From assembly GCA_963709775.1 (NCBI GenBank), contig CAVPXS010000012.1, positions 62,001 to 126,000 of the forward strand: a DNA stretch of 64,000 bases, given 5' to 3'. This stretch comes from Salinimicrobium sp963709775 (lineage in GTDB: Bacteria > Bacteroidota > Bacteroidia > Flavobacteriales > Flavobacteriaceae). The notes below the pieces were generated by a model that saw nothing but the letters and a program-made list of their open reading frames with translations, had not been told where the DNA came from and searched no databases. A program made the translations under genes and the position numbers. Of this stretch, positions 26,277 through 36,210 are shown in pieces (position 1 is the first letter of the stretch; each line of letters starts with the position of its first letter).

Positions 26277-29200
26277 TTAATTTTTAGTCTTTACAGGATA
26301 TGGCGGCCGCTTTACCTCTTTAGGTGGGTTTTCCTTTAGTTGTTGCATCACCACCTCAATCGCTTTTTGAAGCTGAGGGTCATTGCCGGCTATTACCTCT
26401 TTTGGTGTTTGTTCCACCTCAATGTCGGGTGCAACACCTTCATTTTCTACCCTGTAACCATCTTCAGTGTAAAATGCCACATTGGGTGCAGTTACGATCC
26501 CACCGTCTATAAATTCGGGATATCCAAGAACTCCTACAAGTCCACCCCAGGTGCGCTTTCCTATAATGGTGCCCATATCGAATTTTCTAAACATCCAGGG
26601 TAAGTAATCCCCACCAGATCCGGCCGTTTCGTTGATGAGCATAACCTTTGGTCCCTGTATGGAAGCACTTGGAGATTTAAGGTCCTCACCATATCTAAAG
26701 CTCCAGTTCGCCTGATGAGGTCTTTTTAGAAGATCAATATAATAGTCTGCCAGCTGGCCGCCACCGTTAAATCTTTCGTCTATGATCAAAGCCTTTTTAT
26801 TGGCTTGAGGAAAGAAATAACGCTTGAAGTATTCATGGCCCTGGTAAGCGGTGTTCGGCACATAAACATAAGCCACCTGGCCGTTAGTCGCCTCGTCAAC
26901 TTTTTTAATATTACCTTCTATCCAGTCACGGTTCCTAAGTGCCCATTCTGTTTCTATGGGAGTTACTTTCTCTGTTCTGGTGTTATTAAGAGAAGGGGAA
27001 GAGCTTACCGTAAGGTTCACCAGTTTTCCCGCTGTGTTCTCAAAAAAGCGAAAAAGATTGTCATTTGAAGTTACTTCTTCACCATTTACCTTGAGGATGT
27101 AATCACCTTCTTTAATGTTAACGCCGGGTTCGGTAAGTGGCGATCGCATATCGGGATTCCAGTTTAGGCCACCGTAGATCTTTTTAATGCGGTACCTTCC
27201 GTTTTCCACTTCATAGTCAGCGCCCAGTAGCCCGCCTTTAATGTCGTCGGGTTCTTCAAATTCATCTCCCCTGCTGGAGAACCTGTGATGTCCCACTCCA
27301 AGTTCGCTGAACATCCACTCCATGATCTGGTACAGGTCATCCCTCGTAGTTAGGTGCGGCAGGAACTGGCTGTATTTTTCTTTCATTTGATCCCAATCTA
27401 CGCCGTGCATTCCCGGATCATAAAAGTAGTCCCTGTTCACTTTCCAGGCTTCATTAAATATATTCTGCCATTCTGCCTTAGGATCGATCTTGACCTGCAC
27501 GCTTCCCAGGTCCAGGCTGGGTTTCTCGGGCTTTTTACCCAGATCGGCAATACCGAATTTATCGTTTACCCGATAAAGTATTTTTTCACCTTTTGCTGCG
27601 ATCTCATAATTTGAAGCGGGCATGATAAGGGTATCTTTCTTTTCTTTTAGGTCGTACTTTCTAAGGCTTCCGGGGCCTTGCTCGTGATATGGAAATTTTA
27701 AATAATATAACTGTCCTTCGGCAGGAGCTTCAAGATTGTCATAAGCTCCCGATGGAATTGGAATATCCACCATGCGGAATTCCAGGTTCTCAAAATCTAT
27801 TTTTAAAGGAGCTATAGCAGGCTCTTTATCTTCCTCTTTGTTCTTTTTCTTCTTTTCCTCTTCTTTTTCCTGCTTCTCTATCACTTCCACATCATTCTCT
27901 TTAAAAAATGGAGAAACAACATCTTTTTGCAGCGTTACGAGGTACATAGAGCTGCTCATTTCCATATCCTGGTTTGACTGGTCAAACCAGTTCACTACCG
28001 GCCCTGCATCTGTAGAAGCAAGCATGTAAAGATATTTCCCGCTGGGATCAAATTCGGGACTGGTAACGTTGGAATAGCCATCGGAAATTGGCCAGGATTT
28101 ATTTTCAGACAAAGAGTAAACAAAAGCCTGTTCAAAATTAGTATCGGTAATAATAGTATAGGTGATCCAGTTTGAATCGTGAGACCAATCCCCGAACAAT
28201 TCTCTGAAGACTCCGGGAGTATATAAAACATCTGAAGCAATTTTTTCTATCCTGTCCTTTTCCCGGTTATAGACGTACAGGCTTCGGCTGTTATCTACAA
28301 ATGCAATTTTCTTACTGTCCGGAGACCAATGAGGATTTGCGTAAAAGCCTGCGCCATTCAGCTCTACCTTTTTCTTGACCACATTTTCGCTTTGGTCATA
28401 AAAATGCAATGCGTACTCCCCACTTTCGTCTGAAAAATAGGCAATTGTCTTTCCGTCCGGAGACCATACCGGGGTTTTTTCATGGACTCCGGCAGTACTG
28501 GTGATGTTCATTGGATCACCTTTTTCGGAAGGTACAGTGATAATGTCCCCTCTGTAGTCCATGACCACCCGTGCAGCCGATGGAGATACGGAAACACTTC
28601 GAACATATTGATCCCCGCTAACAAAACGGGGTCTTAACTCCAGCAGATCTGTGGCTATACCTACTGTAATTTTATTTGTTTCACCACTGTTGGGGTCAAG
28701 TCGGTGGATGTAACCTGCCTGTTCAAAGATGATCCCGTCCCGGCCTGCTGCAAGGTCTATAACCGGAAAATCCTTAAAGTTTGTATGTCTGGACACAGCT
28801 TTTGAGGCTGGATCATAGCTGTAAATGTTGAATTCCCCGTCACGGTCACTTCTAAAGTAGAGCTTTCCATTTAGCCATTGAGGCTTAGTATCGTTACTGC
28901 CTCCTGCAGGTTTGGGAACCTCGGACACCTCATAGGTTTCAGGATCATAGATCCAGATCCTGGAGGTAGTTCCGCCGCGGTAGTGTTTCCATTGTTCAAA
29001 ACGGTCTCCAAGGGGGGTGTAGGCTATTTTACTTCCGTCCTCATTGTAGTCTGCCCAGTTGGCGTGAGGGATCTTTAGCGGTTCTACATTTCCGGTCTCA
29101 ATATTTACATTGAAAAGGCTACTGTAGCGGTTGGTGAAAACGTCACGTTGGGAGGCGAAAAGAACCATATTACCGTCTGGCGTAAAATCCCTTACAACGT

Positions 29201-29546
29201 CCGGGTAGGGATGCCAGGTAAGTCTTTTTGGTACTCCACCTTCAGCCGGCACCACGTACACATCAAGATTTCCGTCATATTCTGCGCTAAAGGCAATGGT
29301 TTTCCCATCGGGGGAAAAGACAGGATTCCGCTCCACTCCTTCATCTACAGTTAGCCGGCGGGGATTGGAACCATCTTTGTCTGCCACCCAGAGATCTTCA
29401 GCGTAAATAAAGGCAATTTGGGAATCACTCATTGCCGGCTGAGAGAGCAGGCGGGTGTCATTAATGTTTATCTGGGCGTAAGTAAGGCCAGATAGAAAAA
29501 GCAAAATACAAAACGGAAGGTTTAGAAGTTTTCTCATAAATGCCAA
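26277..29546 (-). CDS. Tricorn-like S41 family peptidase with beta-propellers
   Basis: A 1089-residue exported protein. Signal peptide (LLNLPFCILLFLSGLTYAQ) with an alternative start at 29537; two WD40-like/tricorn beta-propellers (about 25-300 and 310-590; repeated FSPDGKTIAF, WSPDGKTIAYF, WSPDSKKIAF); a Lys/Glu-rich linker (about 560-590); the core domain; a PDZ (EGDYILKVNGEEVTS, about 840); and the S41 catalytic domain with Ser in NETAGSGGDYLPW (about 985) and WGGLVGVLGYPEF. Tricorn homologues degrade peptides; the propellers gate access. A periplasmic peptidase role is inferred. Monocistronic. Confidence 0.95.
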   Translation of the reverse strand: MAFMRKLLNLPFCILLFLSGLTYAQININDTRLLSQPAMSDSQIAFIYAEDLWVADKDGSNPRRLTVDEGVERNPVFSPDGKTIAFSAEYDGNLDVYVVPAEGGVPKRLTWHPYPDVVRDFTPDGNMVLFASQRDVFTNRYSSLFNVNIETGNVEPLKIPHANWADYNEDGSKIAYTPLGDRFEQWKHYRGGTTSRIWIYDPETYEVSEVPKPAGGSNDTKPQWLNGKLYFRSDRDGEFNIYSYDPASKAVSRHTNFKDFPVIDLAAGRDGIIFEQAGYIHRLDPNSGETNKITVGIATDLLELRPRFVSGDQYVRSVSVSPSAARVVMDYRGDIITVPSEKGDPMNITSTAGVHEKTPVWSPDGKTIAYFSDESGEYALHFYDQSENVVKKKVELNGAGFYANPHWSPDSKKIAFVDNSRSLYVYNREKDRIEKIASDVLYTPGVFRELFGDWSHDSNWITYTIITDTNFEQAFVYSLSENKSWPISDGYSNVTSPEFDPSGKYLYMLASTDAGPVVNWFDQSNQDMEMSSSMYLVTLQKDVVSPFFKENDVEVIEKQEKEEEKKKKNKEEDKEPAIAPLKIDFENLEFRMVDIPIPSGAYDNLEAPAEGQLYYLKFPYHEQGPGSLRKYDLKEKKDTLIMPASNYEIAAKGEKILYRVNDKFGIADLGKKPEKPSLDLGSVQVKIDPKAEWQNIFNEAWKVNRDYFYDPGMHGVDWDQMKEKYSQFLPHLTTRDDLYQIMEWMFSELGVGHHRFSSRGDEFEEPDDIKGGLLGADYEVENGRYRIKKIYGGLNWNPDMRSPLTEPGVNIKEGDYILKVNGEEVTSNDNLFRFFENTAGKLVNLTVSSSPSLNNTRTEKVTPIETEWALRNRDWIEGNIKKVDEATNGQVAYVYVPNTAYQGHEYFKRYFFPQANKKALIIDERFNGGGQLADYYIDLLKRPHQANWSFRYGEDLKSPSASIQGPKVMLINETAGSGGDYLPWMFRKFDMGTIIGKRTWGGLVGVLGYPEFIDGGIVTAPNVAFYTEDGYRVENEGVAPDIEVEQTPKEVIAGNDPQLQKAIEVVMQQLKENPPKEVKRPPYPVKTKN

Positions 29547-29571
29547 AAGTTGTTTTATATGAACTAATTTA

Positions 29572-29598
29572 TTCCTGAAGATAAAACTTCTTCAGGAA
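29572..29598. other. Hairpin in the gap upstream of the S41 peptidase
   Basis: A 9-bp perfect stem TTCCTGAAG/CTTCAGGAA with 9-base loop, 26 bases before the peptidase ATG on the minus strand. It would lie in the 5' leader or overlap the promoter. The rest of this 329-base gap (29547-29875) shows no gene or promoter I can support. Confidence 0.35.
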
Positions 29599-29875
29599 TG
29601 AATGTGGGGCCCTATGACACATTTTTACAAAAAATGAGAATGTGGCAATTTTTGTAAATCATCACTACTGAAGGAATGTAAACCGGGGCTTGGTTCAAAC
29701 TGAAGTAAAAAGGCAGAATTTCTCTGTTGAGATCGGTATACAACTATAAGGGAAAGGCTGAAACCTGAAGGTTTTTATTGCTTCTTAAATCCGCGGTAAT
29801 TACAGTTATATGAGATGTCTTGCGAATGACGATCCTCTCGCTAAAGTTTGTTTTTAGGATCTGCAATAATGGATG

Positions 29876-30571
29876 CTATTGTTTTATTGTTGAAAAGCCG
29901 CCATCTACGTGGATAATTTGACCTGTTATCCAGGATGATCCCGGAGTTAGTAAGAAGACAGCTGCTTCTGCAATATCTTTTGGTTCTCCTATTTTCTTTA
30001 ATGGGTTCTTTTGAGATTGCGCCTCCACTTTCTCCTGGGTATTTAAAAATTTACTGGCGAGATTCGTATTGGTGAGGGACGGGGCTACTGCATTTACTCT
30101 TATGCCTGGAGATAATTCTGCTGCAAGGGATCTGGTCAATCCTTCAATCGCACCTTTGGACATGGCAACTTGTGAATGAAAGTTAAAACCGGTTTGAACA
30201 GCAACTGTTGAAAATAGCACAATTGAAGAATCATGGCTTTTTTTCATTTTTGGTAAAAGCTGTTGAATAATTTTAGTTGCACCTAAAACCTGTAATTTAA
30301 AATCTTCAATAAAGTCTTCTTCTTTAAAACGGTGGAAAGGTTTTAAATTAATACTACCGGGACAATATGCCAAACCGTGAATTTCTTCGGGGAGATCTTC
30401 AGGATTCAAGGTTTCGGAAAGTACATCTAATTTGAAATACCTTACATTTTGTCTGTCCTGGAGAACATTGTTGTTGTAGGTCGCCACAATATTAGCTCCT
30501 TGTTTTTCAAGTATAGCAACTATCTCTTTACCAATACCTGAAGAACCACCAATAATTACATAATTTCTCAT
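29876..30571 (-). CDS. Short-chain dehydrogenase/reductase
   Basis: A 231-residue classical SDR: nucleotide-binding VIIGGSSGIGKEIVA, NNNV region, LAYCPGSINL in place of NNAG, and VAPSLTNTNLASKFL after the active region; it ends with the GQIIHVDGGFS signature. The catalytic Ser-Tyr-Lys positions read LFSTVAVQTGFNFHSQVAMSK: the tyrosine position is occupied by His-Ser-Gln, so the standard YxxxK tyrosine appears missing and activity on usual substrates is doubtful. No operon partners; substrate unknown. Confidence 0.85.
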   Translation of the reverse strand: MRNYVIIGGSSGIGKEIVAILEKQGANIVATYNNNVLQDRQNVRYFKLDVLSETLNPEDLPEEIHGLAYCPGSINLKPFHRFKEEDFIEDFKLQVLGATKIIQQLLPKMKKSHDSSIVLFSTVAVQTGFNFHSQVAMSKGAIEGLTRSLAAELSPGIRVNAVAPSLTNTNLASKFLNTQEKVEAQSQKNPLKKIGEPKDIAEAAVFLLTPGSSWITGQIIHVDGGFSTIKQ

Positions 30572-30786
30572 TTCCTTTTGTTTTTACACTAAAATGCTAT
30601 AGAACGGTCCTTTTGGGTATTAATATTCTAAAGTACCGTATTTTCCTGAAACTGTTTAGGAACGTATTGTTTAAAAGTGTGTTCGCACGGACTTCAGGTC
30701 CATTAGCTGCCAAAAAAAATAATATGCCCTTTTGAGATATTTGGTTCTCTCTGTTGACCGTGCGTGGTTTCCCGGCCTGTTGTTGC

Positions 30787-30941
30787 TAAGATTTTCTATA
30801 ATATAATTTCCCACTTAAAAATAGTAATATGAGCGGGATCAAACCGATTGGGCTGTATTCTTCTTTCCCAAGAAAACTCACGATTAGAAGAATTAAAGCG
30901 ATAGCAAGAATCATTAAATTTTCGAATGTACTTTTATTCAT
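30787..30941 (-). CDS. Small membrane protein, about 50 residues
   Basis: Read on the minus strand from the ATG at 30941, a frame of about 50 codons encodes MNKSTFENLMILAIAL, a hydrophobic stretch, GKEEYSPIGLIPLILL, another hydrophobic stretch, and a basic end. Two predicted membrane helices fit the tiny orphan membrane proteins seen nearby at 33.2-33.5 kb. The exact stop position is uncertain by a base or so. No function can be suggested. Confidence 0.45.
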
Positions 30942-31066
30942 ATTTTTAAATGTTTGTAGAGGATTATCCGGCTGAGGTTATTATGTTTTCTTGGTTGTAA
31001 AATGTTCCCATAGAGGGTAATTATTCCTTGTTCAGGTTCGGAGGCAATGTATTGTCGCCGGTTAAT

Positions 31067-31178
31067 GAAAGTGGTTTGTAGGGAAGACGTCACTTCCCGG
31101 GGGTAACGTTCATCTTATGAAAATAAATTTAGGAAATTATCCTTTGAAATATCAACCTGATGCAATTTTTAGCAGGCT
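31067..31178. repeat. Dispersed repeat, copy A
   Basis: About 110 bases clearly related to 36184-36286 in the same orientation: shared blocks include GAAAGTGG, TGTAGGGAAGA, CACTT-CCGG, AAATAAAT-TAGGAAATTATC and ATTTTT-CAGGCT. It lies just beyond the stop of the serine hydrolase at 31232. The copies diverge mainly by scattered substitutions and short gaps. Confidence 0.7.
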
Positions 31179-31231
31179 CCAGCCTTGGAATTTACTTCTA
31201 TCTCGATAGGGACATTATAGTTTACCCTATG

Positions 31232-32272
31232 TCATGTGTTTTTTCCCTTCCGCAATATTTTGATAATACGGTTATAGAAAATTTCTGATAAATTCCAGTT
31301 GTATCCTTCAAAATCTGTGGTATTTGTAAACTGGATTACCACAGCATCAATGTCTTTATGATACCTGGCAATACTTTGAAACCCGGGAATTAACCCGGTA
31401 TGGTCATACCCGTAAATAGAAGAATAGATCATCTGTTCCTCCCCTTCAAATAAGGAGCCATCGTTCAATGCCCTTAGGAAAATGCCAACATCTTCGGCGG
31501 TTGCCAACATAGATCCATAGTCGGTTGTTTTGATATCTTCCTCAACTCCCACATAATATCCACTCATTACGTCATCTAAGTTGACATCATGAATTGAAGC
31601 ATATGTATTTTCCAGTCCAAGGGGGAGTAGAATTTCCTGTTCTATATATTGAAATTTGCTCCTGCCTGTAACCTTTTCAATAAGTTCAGTAATCAATAAA
31701 TAATTAGTATTTGAATATTCATATTTTTCACCGGGTTCGAAATTTGCCGGCAAATCCAATACTCTTTCCAGTGCTTCTTCACTACTTTTTGGTGGATTGA
31801 TCCAGAAATCTGGTGTGTCGGTTAAATTGGGAATGCCACTTCTGTGCTTTACCAACATTTCCAGGGTAATTCTTTCTGCATTTTCTATTCGTCCTACAAG
31901 TTCAGGAAAGTAATCAGCAACAGTTTTGCTTAAAGACAAATGCTTGTCGTTGACTAGTTTTGCAATAGCAACAGCATCATATAATTTACCAATGCTGGCT
32001 ATTTTGAATAATGAAGACGGGCTTGCGGGTATTTTATGTTCCTTATTTTTCCATCCTGCTGCGTAAAATTCTGGTTTATGACCTCCCTGGTCTATATAGA
32101 CAATTACTCCGTCAAATCCATAATTTGTTATTTCTTCTACCTGTTCTTCCACCGTGTCGGGTAACGGTAATATCCATGCCTTTAATACAATCCATGGAAC
32201 GAAAAAGAGGGAGATCACGGTGCCAACAATTAATGTTGTTGTGATTACGAGTTTAGTTTGTTGCCTGGTCAT
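31232..32272 (-). CDS. Serine hydrolase, class C beta-lactamase/esterase-like
   Basis: A 346-residue protein with an N-terminal membrane anchor (residues 7-30) and an intact serine beta-lactamase-like active site: S-x-x-K in IASIGKLYDA (Ser about 93), YSNTNYLLI for the Y-x-N motif, and HTGLIPGF for the third motif. Such D,D-peptidase/esterase relatives act in the periplasm on cell-wall peptides, D-amino-acid esters or small esters. It follows the DUF6090 gene by 26 bases on the same strand. It is the only intact one of three related hydrolases within 5 kb. Confidence 0.9.
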   Translation of the reverse strand: MTRQQTKLVITTTLIVGTVISLFFVPWIVLKAWILPLPDTVEEQVEEITNYGFDGVIVYIDQGGHKPEFYAAGWKNKEHKIPASPSSLFKIASIGKLYDAVAIAKLVNDKHLSLSKTVADYFPELVGRIENAERITLEMLVKHRSGIPNLTDTPDFWINPPKSSEEALERVLDLPANFEPGEKYEYSNTNYLLITELIEKVTGRSKFQYIEQEILLPLGLENTYASIHDVNLDDVMSGYYVGVEEDIKTTDYGSMLATAEDVGIFLRALNDGSLFEGEEQMIYSSIYGYDHTGLIPGFQSIARYHKDIDAVVIQFTNTTDFEGYNWNLSEIFYNRIIKILRKGKNT

Positions 32273-32298
32273 TTTTCACCTAATGTGCTTTTAATTTT

Positions 32299-33048
32299 TT
32301 ATTGGTTTAGTTCGTGTTGCAATAACATGATCAACTCGTTGATCTCTCTATCAAGATCTTTTCTTCGATCAATCACGTCCTGAGTAAAGGTTAATTTCAT
32401 TCCCAGTAAATTTCTTATTCTACCATCAGTTAACAATCGGTTATAATCGTTTTTTTCTTCATTTTGAATGTTGATTTCAGGAACATTGGATTTTACCAGA
32501 GGGACAAAATTTATTTCCTTCTCCAGAATATCATCAATTCGTATTTGATGGACGCTTAATCTATCTTCGAGGATATCATTAAGTTTATTTAACCGAAATT
32601 CTAATTCTGTAAATTTTTCACTGATGCTTTTATTTTTGATCAGGCTTAATTTATCAGTGTTTTTTAAATTGTCGTAAGCGTTAAATGTTGGCTTGTCACT
32701 TTCTAAATCCCAGACGGCCCTTTTAAAAATTGAGTCGGGAATTGGGGAAATTTTAGTTTGGTTTGATCCAATTCCGAGAATCCTGATGAGTCTTCTTTTT
32801 AAAGTATCCTCTTTGGAAATTAATGATAAAGATTGAGATCGTGCCAGGTCTAAATTTTCTAATAGATTTTTGAGAACTACTTTTTCCTGAATTGCATCTT
32901 TTCTGTTTTCATTCCAGTTGTTAATTTGTAGAGCAATCAATATTCCAATTACAACCAAAATTATTTCTCCAATTGCATAAAGAAGATACTTGCTGAATTT
33001 ATTTTCTGATAATAATCCCTGGCGGATCTTCCTGAAGAAATTGATCAT
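32299..33048 (-). CDS. DUF6090 family membrane protein
   Basis: A 249-residue protein with the conserved N-terminal block of DUF6090: FFRKIRQGLLSENKFSKYLL, one membrane helix (about 22-42, IGEIILVVIGILIALQIN), then NWNENRK and a long coiled-coil-rich periplasmic domain. The family is largely restricted to Flavobacteriia and has no known function. It stands directly upstream of the serine hydrolase (26-base gap), so co-transcription is likely. Confidence 0.85.
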   Translation of the reverse strand: MINFFRKIRQGLLSENKFSKYLLYAIGEIILVVIGILIALQINNWNENRKDAIQEKVVLKNLLENLDLARSQSLSLISKEDTLKRRLIRILGIGSNQTKISPIPDSIFKRAVWDLESDKPTFNAYDNLKNTDKLSLIKNKSISEKFTELEFRLNKLNDILEDRLSVHQIRIDDILEKEINFVPLVKSNVPEINIQNEEKNDYNRLLTDGRIRNLLGMKLTFTQDVIDRRKDLDREINELIMLLQHELNQ

Positions 33049-33189
33049 TAGAGAATACTTTCTCTAAATATATGATTTTAAATTAATTAGCTTGTAGGGA
33101 TTTGGGTGCACAATTGTGAATAAAAAAATGCGAGCTGCTGAATCAAGGAAATTAAATTTAATCTGAATTTTTCAACGTTCTAAGGTCGA

Positions 33190-33345
33190 TCACCAAACCT
33201 TTTTAACTTTGCCAATCACAAGAAGTCCAATTCCCAATCCCATACTTGCTCCAATCCAAAAGCCGTGGATTTTTGTGTCCAGTAAATAATGTGCTCCTAT
33301 TCCTAACAGGAGAATTATTAATCCAATTATTCTAACCTTATTCAT
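33190..33345 (-). CDS. Small two-helix membrane protein (51 residues)
   Basis: The frame begins at an ATG overlapping the stop of the preceding small gene (ATGA) and encodes MNKVRIIGLIILLLGIGAHY, a short polar loop containing LDTKIHGFW, a second glycine-rich helix (GASMGLGIGLLVIG) and a basic tail ending KVW. It is too short for standard gene-calling thresholds, but the overlap with its neighbour supports translation. Function unknown; two-helix proteins with G-x3-G patterns often modulate membrane complexes. Confidence 0.6.
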   Translation of the reverse strand: MNKVRIIGLIILLLGIGAHYLLDTKIHGFWIGASMGLGIGLLVIGKVKKVW

Positions 33346-33521
33346 TCTTGAGTGGTTTTTTTATTTTTTACTCTATAAGTCAGGGATGCTGAAATAATAA
33401 AAGCAGGTACTATAAAAACATTAATTACAGTACGTGGTTCAATCCATTCATATTGTGCGGCTATTATGGCCGAGAATAATATCACATTTAAAATGTAGAA
33501 TCCTGTTTTATTTATCTTCAT
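33342..33521 (-). CDS. Small two-helix membrane protein (59 residues)
   Basis: Starts at the ATG at 33521 with MKINKTGFYILNVILFSAII, continues with a polar EWIEPRT loop, and has a second hydrophobic segment (NVFIVPAFIISASL) before a basic end TYRVKNKKTTQE. Its stop overlaps the start of the 51-residue gene by 4 bases. It lies 43 bases downstream of the 157-residue membrane protein, so four small genes may form one transcript. No function is recognised. Confidence 0.6.
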   Translation of the reverse strand: MKINKTGFYILNVILFSAIIAAQYEWIEPRTVINVFIVPAFIISASLTYRVKNKKTTQE

Positions 33522-33564
33522 CAGTTCTAAGTTTTTAAGAAACTATTCTTGCTATTTAAACCTT

Positions 33565-34038
33565 TTATAAATCAAAAGCTTTTTTAAAATTGTTACGCAG
33601 TCGATATTGAAAAAACATTCCCAACAGATAAAATAAAATTCCAACTGCAAATATAATTAGTCCAAAAATGAAAGTCTTATTGTCTTCATGATATGACTTT
33701 GCTGCTAGTATGGTAATAATTCCAACAAATACAGTAAGAACAGGAAAAATAGAAATTACAGGATTTGGTCTTGTGTTTAGCATTATGGATGTGTCTTTTC
33801 CTGAACTGATTATTTTACCTTTTAAATAGGCGGTTTTCCTTTTAAAATTTGGAACATACCACGTTATATAGGTCCAATTGTCATAAGCTTCAAACTCATC
33901 CTGATTTATAAATTTTCCAACAAAACCTGAATTGCTTTTCTGAAAGATATCTTCAATTCTTTGCTTTAGTGTTTCTCCCTTCAAATTAGAGGGATATTTT
34001 ATTCGGCTGGAATTAAGTAATTTTTCAATGATTTTCAT
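33565..34038 (-). CDS. Two-helix membrane protein, function unknown
   Basis: A 157-residue protein: a soluble N-terminal half (residues 1-90, with FVGKFINQDEFEAYDNWTYI and a beta-rich LKGKIISSGKDTSIMLN segment) followed by two membrane helices (about 93-112 and 122-143) and a basic tail. I do not recognise the family. It lies 17 bases downstream of the frameshifted serine hydrolase and upstream of two tiny membrane-protein genes, all on the minus strand. Confidence 0.65.
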   Translation of the reverse strand: MKIIEKLLNSSRIKYPSNLKGETLKQRIEDIFQKSNSGFVGKFINQDEFEAYDNWTYITWYVPNFKRKTAYLKGKIISSGKDTSIMLNTRPNPVISIFPVLTVFVGIITILAAKSYHEDNKTFIFGLIIFAVGILFYLLGMFFQYRLRNNFKKAFDL

Positions 34039-34055
34039 CGGTATATTTTCGTTTC

Positions 34056-35224
34056 CTAAAGATTTGCGGGAATTTGCCCATTTTCTATTGCTAATTCAGT
34101 TACCAATGCTTCTAAAACATTCTTCCTTAATTTTCCTTTATCACGTTCCAGAATAAAAACAGCTATAGAAGTATCCATCTCTGGAAAATATAAAACTACA
34201 GTACCCCAAAACCCGCCGTGGCCATAGCTGGTAAAACCTTCTACATCTCCTATTGATAAACCCAAACCGTATTTATTATCTTTTCCATCGTTGGTTTCAA
34301 CTGGTGTATAAATCTGGCTGAGGGTGTTTTTGTCTTCTATTATTTTATAATTGAATAAATTGTAAGAGAATTGAGCCAATTCCTTTGTTGTAGTCGCGAT
34401 TCCGCCACCTCCATATAAATCCCATGAAATATCGTGGTTGTAAGAATCCCAGTTCTTTTCTCCCCAATATTGATGAACTAATGGTTTTGTCTGTTTGCTT
34501 TTAGTTTCTAAAGTTGGAAACCAGGTGTTGGAAAAGCCTAATTCTTCATATTTAAGCAACTCTCTAATAGATTCATAAAATGGCTCTTTCGTTACGGTTT
34601 CAATAATTTCGGTAGATAACAAATAATTGGCGTCTGCATAGTTGAAAATATCTTCCGGTTTCCCCAAGGGACTTCCGTTTTTACCGTAAGTTCAAGCTGT
34701 TCGTCTCTTGTCCATCTATACTTTTGGTTCTTATCTACCCAATCTAAATACTCATTGTTCGCATAATCTTCAATTCCACTTGTATGCGATAATAGATGTT
34801 TAATTTTTATGCGGTCTAAATCATAACCATCAGATTCAAATAATTTGATGGTTCTATTGGTTAGATGATCCCTGATAGGATCTTCTATTGAAAGTTTGTT
34901 TTGTTCCTGAAGCCTCAAAATGGCCGCAGAAATATATGTTTTTATACTGCTCGCAATTAATGCAGGTTGATCAGGGGATAACTTAATTTTATTTGCAGCA
35001 TCTGAATATCCTGCACTTCCACTCCAGGTTATGCCTTTTTCAGGGGATTCTATATGAACCATTATGCCAATGGATTCGGGATTGTTTTGATAGATAGAAT
35101 CTACTATATTTTGGAATTCGGCGTAATCCTTATTTCCTGAACTTCCATTTTTTGTTGGTGCACAGCTGGTTAAAATCAAAAGTGAAATCAGCAAATAAGT
35201 AATATTACTTTGTCTCATAAGCAT
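34056..35224 (-). CDS. Serine hydrolase lipoprotein, beta-lactamase-like (frameshifted)
   Basis: About 389 residues after repair. A lipoprotein signal (LLISLLILTSCAPTK, lipobox Cys) leads into a beta-lactamase-like domain with S-x-x-K in ASSIKTYISA, HTSGIEDYANNEYLD, a FNYADANYLLSTEII segment in the Y-x-N position and HGGFWGTVVLYFPE as third motif. One base is missing at about 34665-34675 (ACGGAAGTCCC where GAAAGTCCC would restore the frame), splitting the gene at SPLGKPED. The rest is well preserved, so the break is recent or an error. Likely envelope esterase or peptidase. Confidence 0.85.
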
Positions 35225-35313
35225 TTTTGAATGTGGCCCGTTCCAGTCTGCATTACGACAGGCTGTGGAAAGGTGATGTGAAAAAGTTGTTTTGTCCTGG
35301 TTTCTTGATCATC

Positions 35314-36210
35314 TTACTCTTCCTGAATATTACCTGCCAGTAATACTTTGAAGAAGTCAGAGACCATGGATTTACCTGTATCCATATTGGAATCGACATT
35401 TGATAAAATAGTAATAGTATAATCTGCTTCTGGTATATAGATTATCTCACCACTTATTCCATACCACCCACCGCTATGACCTAAAATGGTTTTATTGTAC
35501 CTTTTATCCACGTCTATTCCGTAACCTAAATGGGTATTATATCCCTTAACCCATGGCTTTGTCATTATAGCCACTGTTTTTTCATTTATTAATTTAAAAC
35601 TGAAAAGTGCTTTATTAAAATTAAATAGATCTTCTACGGTAGAATAATGAAAACCTCCGGGAGATGCTTTTGAAAGGTAAAAGATGTTATTCTTTAAAGG
35701 TTTAGTTGTATTTCCGGCAAAAGTATATCCGTTTGCTTTATTTTCTATTATAGCGTCAACATCGTAGGCTGCAGTATTTACCATTTTAGCTTTCTTGAAA
35801 ATATTTTCTTTCAGGTAGTCGTAGTAATTAGTTCCGGTAATTTCTTCTATGATTAATCCGAGTAATACATAGCCTGCCGCATCATAATTATATTCTGTTC
35901 CTGGCTCCGAAAGAAGAGAATCATTCACAAATAGTGGCACAAAATCTTTTACTTCTTTAAAGTCAAATTTACATTTGTTTATAAAGTTGGTGACATAGAA
36001 GTTAGGTAATCCTGCAGTATGAGTTAATAATTGCGATATGGTAACAGAGTTTTTAACTTCTTCATTTGGATAATCTTTAAGATATTTTCCTAGTGGTTTA
36101 GAAAAAAAAGATTGTATGGAATATTTTGAAAGGAGATAGTAATCTCGATTCAGGTTTAAATAGTTGATCAATAGCTGTTTACCGAAAGTGGCGTGTAGGG
36201 AAGATTTCAC
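35314..36210 (-). pseudogene. 5'-truncated serine hydrolase
   Basis: The frame gives 298 residues matching the C-terminal two thirds of a beta-lactamase-like hydrolase: PLGKYLKDYPN, TISQLLTHTAGLPNFY, YNYDAAGYVLLGLIIEEITG, PGGFHYSTVEDLFNFN, GHSGGWYGISGE. The N-terminal part that should hold the S-x-x-K nucleophile is absent. Instead the first 30 codons (KSSLHATFGKQLL...) are read from dispersed repeat copy B and have no family resemblance. Without its nucleophile the product cannot be a serine hydrolase, so I treat it as a remnant created by recombination at the repeat. Confidence 0.7.
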
